Assembly (NCBI GenBank): GCA_009746045.1 | Contig: RPFO01000164.1 | Span: forward strand, 3,377,874 to 3,441,873 | DNA from: Mesostigma viride | Lineage: Eukaryota; Streptophyta; Mesostigmatophyceae; Mesostigmatales; Mesostigmataceae | Length of the DNA stretch: 64,000 nucleotides | Direction of reading: 5' to 3' | Shown: positions 24,966-33,572 of the stretch, one piece after another | How positions within the stretch are numbered: the first letter of the stretch is position 1 | Layout: each line of letters begins with the position of its first letter | Translations under genes and position numbers: made by a program | The notes under the pieces: generated by a model | Seen by the model: the letters and a program-made list of their open reading frames with translations, nothing else | Database searches by the model: none | Told to the model about the DNA's origin: nothing

Positions 24966-25481
24966 CTTTGCGTATCGTATCTTTCATACATTGCATCATT
25001 TGCATGCCTTGGAGCTGCACGTCTTCAAGGAGTGTCACCCAGTTCCCGCTTGATTCAAATGCACTTCGCGCTTGAATTCGTGACTTCGCCCCGCTCAAGG
25101 TGGAAAGAATGATGGGCACTAGCCACGGGAACTATGCCCGATGCTGATAGCCGAAGCGATGACATGGACGAATTGATTGATTTGTGTTATGCCGGGGACG
25201 ATTGTAGGAAATGGGTGCTAGGAAAGAAATCTGGTGCCATGAAAGTAGATTTTTTGGCCGGTGCAAACCACCAATGCGCCGGCCGATGTGGCAAGGTCCT
25301 GCACGGCAGCCAGAGCGCACCCAGCCAGAGCGTACCCAGCCGCTGCCGCCGCCGACCCCCGTACTGGTGGGCGTGGAACAGACGATGAGAGAGATGCAAC
25401 GAGCTATGGAGAACCAAAGCAAGAAGGTTGAAGAGCTTGGTTTGCAGCTGCGTCAAGAGGTGCAGAAACAAGTGGTCCAGC

Positions 25482-25484
<3 letters not shown>

Positions 25485-25523
<39 letters not shown>

Positions 25524-25560
25524 TGCAGCAGCAACTGCAGCAGCAACTGCAGCAACAACT

Positions 25561-25649
<89 letters not shown>
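25485..25649. repeat. CAG/CTG trinucleotide run
   Basis: About 55 CAG units interrupted by a few CAACTG blocks between 25520 and 25565. In the frame from 25211 it encodes poly-Gln with Leu interruptions. The downstream half is an uninterrupted CAG tract. Confidence 0.95.
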
Positions 25650-25650
<1 letters not shown>

Positions 25651-25859
25651 CTTCAGTTCCCGCAGGCAGCGTCGGCAATGTCGCAGTTTCCACAGGCATT
25701 GTCGGCACTGCAGCAGTTTTCGCAGGGACCGTCGGCAGCAGAGCAGTTCCCGCAGGGATCATCGGTGGTGCAGCAGTTCTTTGTGAGTCATTCGTGTAGT
25801 GTTGAGTGGGTGGGGTGGGGTGTGTGTGTGGGGGGGGGGTGTAGGGGGGATTTGACTGT

Positions 25860-27265
25860 GTGACTGCGTGGCTGCTTGGCTGGAAAGGAGGGTGCGTGGC
25901 TGTGTGGCTGCGTGGCTGCGCTGCTGCGTGGCTGCGTGGCTGCTTGGCTGGAAAGGAGGGTGCGTGGCTGTGTGGCTGCGTGGCTGCGCTGCTGCGTGGC
26001 TGCGTGGCTGCGTGGCTGCGTGGCTGCGTGGCTGCGTGGCTGCGTGGCTGCGTGGCTGCGTGGCTGCGTGGCTGCGTGGCTGCTTGGCTGGAAAGGAGGG
26101 TGCGTGGCTGTGTGGCTGCGTGGCTGCGCTGCTGCGTGGCTGCGTGGCTGCGTGGCTGCTTGGCTGGAAAGGAGGGTGCGTGGCTGTGTGGCTGCGTGGC
26201 TGCGCTGCTGCGTGGCTGCGTGGCTGCGTGGCTGCGTGGCTGCGTGGCTGGAAAGGAGGGTGCGTGGCTGTGTGGCTGCGTGGCTGCGCTGCTGCGTGGC
26301 TGCGTGGCTGCATGGCTGCGTGGCTGCGTGGCTGCGTGGCTGCGTGGCTGCGTGGCTGCGTGGCTGCGTGGCTGCGTGGCTGTGTGGCTGCGTGGCTGCG
26401 CTGCTGCGTGGCTGCGTGGCTGCGTGGCTGCGTGGCTGCGTGGCTGCTTGGCTGGAAAGGAGGGTGCGTGGCTGTGTGGCTGCGTGGCTGCGCTGCTGCG
26501 TGGCTGCGTGGCTGCGTGGCTGCGTGGCTGCGTGGCTGCGTGGCTGCGTGGCTGCGTGGCTGGAAAGGAGGGTGCGTGGCTGTGTGGCTGCGTGGCTGCG
26601 CTGCTGCGTGGCTGCGCTGCTGCGTGGCTGCGTGGCTGCGTGGCTGCGTGGCTGCGCTGCTGCGTGGCTGTGTGGCTGCGTGGCTGCGCTGCTGCGTGGC
26701 TGCGTGGCTGCGTGGCTGTGTGGCTGCGTGGCTGCGTGGCTGCTTGGCTGGAAAGGAGGGTGCGTGGCTGTGTGGCTGCGTGGCTGCGCTGCTGCGTGGC
26801 TGCGTGGCTGCGTGGCTGGAAAGGAGGGTGCGTGGCTGTGTGGCTGCGTGGCTGCGCTGCTGCGTGGCTGCGTGGCTGCGTGGCTGCTTGGCTGGAAAGG
26901 AGGGTGCGTGGCTGTGTGGCTGCGTAGCTGCGCTGCTGCGTGGCTGCGTGGCTGCGTGGCTGCGTGGCTGCGTGGCTGCGTGGCTGCGTGGCTGCGTGGC
27001 TGCGTGGCTGCGTGGCTGCGTGGCTGCGTGGCTGCGTGGCTGCGTGGCTGCGTGGCTGCGTGGCTGCGTGGCTGGAAAGGAGGGTGCGTGGCTGTGTGGC
27101 TGCGTGGCTGCGCTGCTGCGTGGCTGCGTGGCTGCGTGGCTGCGTGGCTGGCTGGGGGGGGGGGGGGCCGGGTGCGTGGATGCGTGGATGTGTGGCTGGG
27201 TGGGTGCGTCACTGCGTGGCTGGCTGGCTCTGTGGCTGCGTGGGCGGCTGGATGGCCGGGTCAGC
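25860..27265. repeat. GTGGCTGC octamer minisatellite, 1.4 kb
   Basis: Tandem GCGTGGCT units with periodic blocks GCTTGGCTGGAAAGGAGGG and GCGCTGCTGC. The octamer is not a multiple of three, so every frame on both strands reads the same repeated peptide; the long open frames are artefacts. Confidence 0.95.
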
Positions 27266-27711
27266 GTGGCTGCGTGTTCAATGGGATGCTAATATGTTGT
27301 TGCCTTTGGATGCCACAGTTCATGGATTCTTTTGTTCACATGCAGGTGCTGCCGTCTTCCCCATCGACGTCGTCAAGACCGATGTCGCCAAGAAGGATGA
27401 TGCAATCACTCTCGGCCATGTTTAACTCATGTGGGCCTTCATGGCCATACGGGAAATATTATTGAATCAGTTCTTTGACACTGAGTTGGCACTACGCAAC
27501 ACCTTTGATGCACATGAGTGCAGGGCGCATGTGTTGAAACCATGCAACCGTGGCGATCCCTCAAAAAGTTTGGTTATGTAATAAGTGACACAATTATTCC
27601 GGACGTATGATGGCCCAGCGTCCTGTAAGGTTGAGTTGTCTTGGAGGAGGAGCGTGATGACCGCGGAAGCCGCGTGGGTGTCTGTAGTGCTATATCTTGA
27701 AGATGTACGGT

Positions 27712-28058
27712 GCGAGACCCGTCTCACGGCGAGACCCGTCTCACGGTGCGAGACTGAACAAGTCTCGCGTGCAGACATGTGTGTAGTACTCCTACACACA
27801 GATCTCGAGTGATTTATCTAGTACCAAATCCGAAAGGCTTGCATCACTCCCCGGACAGGAGAACTTTTGCGGATGACTGTAGGTGTAAGTTGGCGATGCC
27901 ATGGTAACCGGAGACGTCCGTCCTATAGTCAGCAAAATTGGTGCGAGAGGTCCCCAGTTCGATTCCGGTCGGATTCATTTGCAGATCGCGTTTTCCACGT
28001 TTTCCGCGGCCCGGCACTGAACGCAAAGGTTTTCACCTTTGCGGAGTGCCTGATCAGA
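27712..28058 (+). mobile_element. SINE-like retroposon with 20-bp target-site duplication
   Basis: A 347-bp insertion flanked by ATATCTTGAAGATGTACGGT at 27692-27711 and 28059-28078. The last ~250 bp match the minus-strand copy at 32211-32461. It contains GTTCGATTCC (27958-27967), a good B-box-like motif within CCCCAGTTCGATTCCGG, and a 3' hairpin GCAAAGG/CCTTTGC. The 5' part carries short CGAGACCCGTCTCACGG duplications. Best read as a tRNA-related SINE; no intact tRNA cloverleaf is present. Confidence 0.8.
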
Positions 28059-28322
28059 ATATCTTGAAGATGTACGGTCTTGGAAGAGTTATGGTCTTGG
28101 AATCATATAATAATGAGCTTGGAATAAAGTTGCGGGCAGCCTTCAATTGGCATATGTTGTCTCATTGATGTTGTCTCATTGCGTTAATGGGTCAATTGTC
28201 TTAGTTTATATAATGTATATCTTGGGAAACTCATTGCTTCAATAAAATGCATGCTAGGCGCAATCAACCCCCACAAACACATCTGAAAACTGCACACTGC
28301 ATCAAATGTATCCTAGACAAAA

Positions 28323-28351
28323 AAATGTATCCTAATCCGGTAAAACCACCC
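28323..28351 (-). repeat. right terminal inverted repeat of the 9.64-kb element
   Basis: Perfect 29-bp inverted copy of 18708-18736, followed directly by the target-site CCA and then LINE sequence. Confidence 0.9.
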
Positions 28352-28354
28352 CCA

Positions 28355-30780
28355 GGTCTGAATGTGCTCGGGGCTCTCGATGAGGGTGGTATCATCCGCA
28401 TAAATCAGGTCGGCAAGGCGGTAACCAGATCTAACCCCGCCGTGCTCTTTCACGTTAAGGATGTCCAAGCCGGGCTCGAACGAAGCAGTAAAGCGCGCAC
28501 GTGCCCGGCGCATGACGTGATCCACGACAATAGTGAACAGGTATGGGGACAGGACACAACCTTGCCACACCCCGTGGTGAAGGGGGGATGGTGGGGTGGT
28601 GCCTTCCGCAGTCCGCACTACTGCCTGTGAGCCCTCATACAGTCGGCGAATGGCAGCAATAAACGCAGGTGGTACCCGATCCAGAGCTAGGATGGCCCAA
28701 AGAGCCTCCCAGAGAACCGTGTCAAAGGCCTTGATATAGTCAACAAAAATGAAGACCAGCGGCAAACTGTCAGGGGGAAGGCGACGCACCTCCTCCATCA
28801 ACCGGCGCGCGACAAACACAGCCATGACAGTGTTACGACCACGACGGAAACCCATCTGAGACTCACCCAGGTGTGCCCAGTCCAGCGCGGCGCGGAGCCT
28901 GTGCAGCATCATGCGCATGAAGACATTCAGCGCGGCGCTCTGGAGGCACTAGACACCCCGGTAGTTGCCAGGGTCAGCAGCAGAGCCCTTCTAATTGTAC
29001 AGCATGACGCGGATGGCCGTCTGCCACTCAGCAGGCGGAGGCTCGTCAGAGAGCAGGACACGGTTGCAGAACGCCAGCAGAAGATCCCTAACCGCCGGAT
29101 CAGGTGTCTTCAGCAGCTCAGCAGAATTAAGGTGGTCGGCACCGACCGCCGCATCGTACCGCAGGCGAGCAAGGGCGCCGTCCAATTCCTTCAAAGTGAA
29201 GGGGGGGACGACGTCGTCAGTGGCAAGGCAGCCCTCGTGCAAGGCGGGGACTTGGTAGTCCGCGGCCGAGGAGGGGGGAGCTGGCGGCGGCGGGGGTCCG
29301 GCGACCCCGAGGCGGGCGGCCGTCTCGGGGTGAAGCGGCGGGGGGGGGCGCGAGCCCCACCGGTCAAGGAAACATTGTGGGCCAACCAGCGGTCAAGGCT
29401 GACCGCGGCGCCGTGCCGTCCCCCGTGTGCTAGCTCCACCGGGGTGCGCTGCCGCCGGCCGCCGAGCCGGTCGAGGTAGTACCACATGTCCTTGCCCTGG
29501 TTGCGAGCATGGCAGGCCTTGGCATCCGCGATGCACTGGGCCGCCTCCGCGTCCTGAGCTTGCTCGTAGGCCTCCACAAGGGCGGCCTTGAGCAGTGGTT
29601 TCTGCAGCGGGTCCCGGTTACGCTTGAGGCGGTGCCGGGCGGCCAAGACCTTGGGGTCCTGGCGGTAGAGCGGGCCGGGGCGGCGGCGGGGCATGACCGG
29701 CAGGTGCCGGGCCGCCAGCAACGGGGCACGGGCCGCAAAGCCCGCAAAAATGGCGGCGTTGGGGGCCCACCCTTGTCCAGCTCGTCGACGTCCGCCCGGG
29801 CGTCCAGGGCTGACAGGTACTCCTGCGGCACCGGTTCCGCTCGTGCTCGGCGTCCGTCCAGTCCTCAGGAATCCAGGATCTCCCCGGACCGGGCGTAGAG
29901 CAGACCAGTCAGGGCGGACCACTGGGGCGCGGCGCGCGGGGACGTGGAACCGGAGCCGAAGGGTCGCGCGCACCAACCGGTGGTCAGAGCACACCGTTGG
30001 CGTGTCAAACACTCGGGTGTCCAGGACCGAGGTGCACCTGGACTGCCGTACCACCACGTAGTCCAAACAGGCCTGAGGGCCGTTAGGGCCACGAAAAGTG
30101 ACCAAGTCCTGTGAGGGACGTTGGAAGTGGCAGTTGACAGCAACCATCCCGCTATCCCGCAAAAAGGCAGAAAACAGGGGAGTGTTGTCGTTAGCAGTAG
30201 TGTCAGCAGGCGCAAAGCGGCTGCCAGCAGTGCCCACGGGCAGCGTGGCATTGGCGTCGGGCAGCATAACCAAAAAGTGGCAGGCCGGAGTGACCCCCTC
30301 AAGGTTATGCAAGGAGTCGAAGAACTCCTCACGGGCCGACTCAGGTAGACCACTATGGGGTGCGTAGCCTACCCCCACCGTGAGGTGATGTTTAGACCGC
30401 CCCTCGACGGAGGTGAAATGTGCTACCATAAGGCGTGGGGTTAGAAACTTAAGCGTGCTGAGGCTAGCAACTGCCAGCGGCGAACACAAAAGACCAACAC
30501 CACCTTGGCCAGGCGTACCGCTGCCAGCGAAGTAAAACCGCCAGCCACCCGCCAAGCGATCAGTGCTCACCATGCCAAGTGGCACTGACCTTGCGGCGGT
30601 GTTCCTGGACGCCTAGAATAGATACACGATGCTCAATGCAAAATGCGACTAGCTCCTCTACCCGGCAGCTATGGTCGTCATCTGCTAGCAATGTGCGGGT
30701 GTTAAAAGTGGCAAGGGCCAAGGATGCCTGCTGGCCCACCGACCAGGGGAGGACGACGATGGATGATGGGGGTGGATGCG
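28355..30780 (-). pseudogene. LINE ORF2: APE endonuclease and reverse transcriptase, N-terminal part
   Basis: Endonuclease start: LATFNTRTLLADDD, then VAFCIEHRVSILGVQEHR. After a frameshift near 30590 it continues GGWRFYFAGSGTPGQGGVGL, MLPDANATLP, CLDYVVVRQS and the conserved SDHRLVRATL. RT: LRYDAAVGADHLNSAELL, LGESQMGFRRGRNT, motif A FVDYIKAFDTVLW, motif B GVWQGCVLSPYLF, motif C LIYADDTTLIESPEHIQTW, where the inserted element begins. The catalytic Asp residues are intact. At least two in-frame TAG codons (near 28953 and 28991) and frameshifts make the copy non-functional even without the insertion. Confidence 0.85.
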
Positions 30781-31129
30781 GCGGGGGGTGGAGGTGGGGG
30801 TGGAATGGAGCCCGGGGGAAGGGAAGCGGTAGAAATAGTGCTTTTCATCGCATTTATTTTGTCCTGCAAGCGTAGGATGCGAGCCTGCCGCTTGCTCGGG
30901 GTATTCGGGGTTGGGCCGGGGCTGATTGCACACCGCCGAGGCGTAGGTAATCTAGCAAACGTTGGGTTTTACGAATCTGACATTTGACAGACATGAGGTT
31001 GTGGCCCGAAATACCGGCACCACGTACATGGCTTTCACCCGACGGTTAGGTCGAGGCATGGTAATGGAACGGGACTGTTTAGAGGCTGTCCCCGAAGCCT
31101 GTTAGCCGCGAGCCGACGAGGAAGGTTGT

Positions 31130-32042
31130 CTACCTACGGACACCACCGGAGGCAGCACCTTTCCTGCTAGACACCTCATGAGACTCCGCTCCGGGGGTGT
31201 TAATCTGAACACCTTTTAGCTGCTTCCCATCAAAGAATGCTGCGAAGGAGCCATCCTGAAGCAGACGCAGCTTAATGCGCTTACCCGGGCCGGTCTCGAG
31301 CGCCTTGGTTTCCTGGACGATGGTGCTGTTCCACACCGCGCTCCTCGCCTTCAGTTGAGCCGGCGTGTAGTCCTCGTCGAGGCTGAAGTCACCGCGCTGG
31401 AGCAGACGACGTGCTCCCAGAACGAGGCGTTTGTCGTGCATGGAGGCCATGGTGACGACGACCAGGCCCAGAGGGCCTGGCAGCCGAATGGCACGTTCAA
31501 TGGCAACACGGTTCTGGAGCTGCAGCTTCCCCAGAAACGCTGGGCCGCGCAGCTCCTCGGTAAGTGAGTGTGCTGTCTCATGTGCCTCGCCTTTCTGGAA
31601 GTGCTTGATTACCATATTGCGTTGGCGTTGCTGCACTGCATTCTGGGTGACCGCAGCGGTAGCGGCAGACTTGGCCGCCTGTTGAACAATGGTGGTCAAC
31701 TGCTTGCCGGTAACGTCGGCAAACGTGGTTGTTTTGGCGGGGGCTGCCAGGGCTTTCTTCAGCTCCAGCAATTGTGCTGTCGCAGCTGCAGACGCCTCCG
31801 GACGTCAGGACCTTAATTTCGCCCTGCACGGTCGTAAAAGACTGTGCGAGGTCCTGCAGTTGCCCGGTAATATCGGGCGCGGGGGCTGGCCTGGCGATGG
31901 CTGTCGCCGGCAGCTCGACAAGCGCAGGGCAGCACGAAATAAGACAGGCGTGTGTGTATGGGGGTAGATCAAGAACCAGCTTCTTACCCTCATGGGCCTG
32001 GTAGGTGAGGTAGAACTGCGTGGGTGCCACCGCCTTCCCCAC
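31130..32042 (-). pseudogene. LINE ORF1 (coiled-coil nucleic-acid-binding protein)
   Basis: Seen: LQDLAQSFTTVQGEIKVL, then after a frameshift near 31800 LLELKKALAAPAKTTTFADV, NMVIKHFQKGE, AIRLPGPLGLVVVTM and DFSLDEDYTPAQLKARSAVW, to a stop at 31130. The order (coiled coil, NxVIKHF strand, DEDxTPAQ segment) resembles L1-type ORF1 proteins with a trimerising coil and an RRM-like core. The DEDxTPAQ block is also present in the plus-strand fragment at 32050 and supports the assignment. It would coat LINE RNA for retrotransposition. Confidence 0.7.
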
Positions 32043-32049
32043 TCACGGG

Positions 32050-32985
32050 ACAAGGCGGCCACCCCACCAGTCCTGCTCACCTTCCTCTCCCCTGAGGATA
32101 AGCAGCGGTTCCTCTCTCGTCGCAAGCGGTTGCACGACCTCACCTGGACGCTGGATGACGACCTAACCCCCGCTCAGCAACAGCAGCGACGCGACCTGTG
32201 GCCGGAATACTCTGATCAGACACTCCGCAAAGGTGAAAACCTTTGCGTTCAGTGCCGGGCCGCGGAAAACGCGGAAAACGCGATCTGCAAATGAATCCGA
32301 CCGGAATCGAACTGGGGACCTCTCGCACCAATTTTGCTGACTATAGGACGGACGTCTCCGGTTACCATGGCATCGCCAACTTACACCTACAGTCATCCGC
32401 AAAAGTTCTCCTGTCCGGGGAGTGATGCAAGCCTTTCGGATTTGGTACTAGATAAATCACTCGGAATACCTCCGCCATAAGCAGGACCCCCAGAAGCCCA
32501 AGGTGTACTGGAGGGGCGGGGACCTGATGATCAACCACAAGATGTGGACGCCCCCAGCGGGCTAGAATAGCAATAGCCCTAGCTTGTAACCATTGGAGTC
32601 ACTGTCGCTAAGGCAGCCATGCCTAGAATGTATGCCTAGCTGTGCCAACACACCTAGTCACGTGCCGCCAACGCACGGTACACAACCAGCCATAGCCTTA
32701 GCCTAGTCCTAGTACAGCCATGCTACGCCCTGGCTATGTTCAGATTACTTGCCCACGCTATACTTGTTATGCTACGCCTACATGGGTCTTATTGCACCCA
32801 CAGTTTGCCGGATCGTTAGCGTGTCGGTTTAGCTAACGCGCCCGATTGCGGCTGTGGCATGCCTTTGGCATGAAGGAGACTGGGGGTCTCTGCCCTTTCT
32901 CCTGTAGTGCACACACAGGGATTAAAAGCACTTCGGTGCTCCGTGACTCCCCAACGGGAGCACGAGTTAATTAATTAATTAATGG
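32050..32985 (+). pseudogene. LINE ORF1 C-terminus plus 3' end, interrupted by a SINE
   Basis: The plus strand reads LLTFLSPEDKQRFLSRRKRL and TWTLDDDLTPAQQQQRRDLW, breaks at PEY (32210), and resumes at 32470 as LRHKQDPQKPKVYWRGGDLM to WTPPAG and a stop at 32563-32565. Removing 32211-32461 and one 8-bp duplication gives an uninterrupted frame. The ORF1 stop is followed by only about 400 bp of 3' sequence ending in GTGCTCC..GGAGCAC hairpin sequence (32937-32963) and (TTAA)n. No ORF2 lies between, so the source may be an ORF1-only non-autonomous LINE. Confidence 0.7.
32211..32461 (-). mobile_element. SINE-like retroposon, 5'-truncated copy
   Basis: Reverse-complement match to the 3' ~250 bp of the SINE at 27712-28058, with very few differences. 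Flanked by CGGAATAC at 32203-32210 and 32462-32469. Truncation at the 5' end is typical of retroposons. Confidence 0.85.
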
Positions 32986-33123
32986 GGGTAAGTAATGTTG
33001 TCTCGGATTTCTTCACATTAAGATGCTGCATGAGGGCTTTTCCAGAGCTTGCCGCTTTTTTCGGTACGTGATGTACAATTATCTTACCATATAACTTGTA
33101 GCTAAGCTCCTCTTCTACTTCGC

Positions 33124-33566
33124 AGGATAATGAGATTGTAGCATTGTCTCTAGCCATAAGGAATGATGCTAGTATCGATCTGGATAGCAGCGTGCATGCC
33201 TGTCTAGAGTGTGAAGGCCGGCGTATTAAGGGTCCCGGCTTTCATACCGGGGAGTTGGTCCGTGCAATTATGAATTGCACATCCAGTCCCATCTTCAAAA
33301 TTGCATGACACTCTCAAGAAGCCAGTGTCACGTCAATTGGCAAATGCGCTATCAGGGCTCTTAAAAATGGAGAAAATATGGCGCAGACTGAGCTTCTTAG
33401 CGTCCTGTGGCTTCAACCAACATTACATGTGGCTAAGTTCTTGCCGCTGGCAGTTACCTTGCCTGCATGCTTGTGGCACATGCAGTTGTGTATGCTGATC
33501 GCTGGCATGGGCTGTCATCTCGCGTCTGAACTGGTGGTCTCGACCAGCCGGCTAGATGCTTGCTAA
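33124..33566 (+). other. coding-like orphan segment between two LINE ends
   Basis: After an acceptor-like TTCTACTTCGCAG the plus strand is open: NEIVALSLAIRNDASIDLDS, then VHACLECEGRRIKGPGFHTG and IMNCTSSPIFKIA, stop at about 33306. A second plus-strand open stretch (ENMAQTELLSVLWLQPTLHV) lies at 33370-33566 in another frame. It may be a remnant of a host or transposon exon; no family recognised. Confidence 0.3.
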
Positions 33567-33572
33567 AAACAA

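Larger units (their letters stand above)
25134..27425 (+). other. candidate plus-strand gene of the transposon, N-terminal and terminal exons
   Basis: An ATG at 25134 opens a frame with MDELIDLCYAGDDCRKW, KSGAMKVDFLAG and CAGRCGKVLHG. A second frame from about 25211 reads MREMQRAMENQSKKVEELGL and enters a Gln run. A terminal exon is plausible at 27346-27425: acceptor TTCACATGCAG, then AAVFPIDVVKTDVAKKDD and ITLGHV, stop. Donor GTGAGT occurs at about 25789, and the minisatellite 25860-27265 would be intronic. The exact joins are not resolved and no family is recognised. Confidence 0.3.
18708..28351. mobile_element. 9.64-kb DNA transposon with 29-bp terminal inverted repeats, inserted in a LINE
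   Basis: The left end GGGTGGTTTTACCGGATTAG continues to 18736, and its perfect 29-bp inverted copy ends at 28351. The trinucleotide CCA flanks both sides (18705-18707 and 28352-28354). Deleting the element plus one CCA joins the LINE codons HIQTW to LDCLGL in frame, as in the intact homologue at about 34480. Subterminal copies of TAGGATACATTTG occur inside both ends (18742-18757 inverted, 28301-28314). A 3-bp duplication and GGG termini are compatible with PIF/Harbinger-like elements, but no DDE transposase was recognised, so the superfamily is open. The interior is mostly tandem repeats plus fragments of two unknown genes and one SINE. Confidence 0.85.
17745..32045 (-). mobile_element. L1-like LINE, split by a 9.64-kb insertion
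   Basis: Reading down the minus strand: ORF1 (about 32042 to 31130), ORF2 endonuclease and RT (about 30780 to 28355), then after the inserted element ORF2 continues at 18707 to 17891. Next come a 3' UTR with the hairpin-like CATGCCTCCGTGGGGAGGTC (17779-17798 on the plus strand) and an (AAATT)n tail at about 17748-17775. Without the insert the element would be about 4.7 kb. APE-type endonuclease, ORF1 with a coiled coil and a short microsatellite tail fit L1-clade LINEs. In-frame stops and frameshifts show that it is inactive. Confidence 0.8.

Noticed and set aside
25788-27465. Several overlapping 350-530-residue proteins on both strands
   Set aside because: All derive from the octamer minisatellite, which has no stop in any frame.
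27940-27985. A tRNA gene around GTTCGATTCC
   Set aside because: The T-arm has two mispaired positions and no matching acceptor or D-arm lies at tRNA distance; it is part of a repeated SINE.
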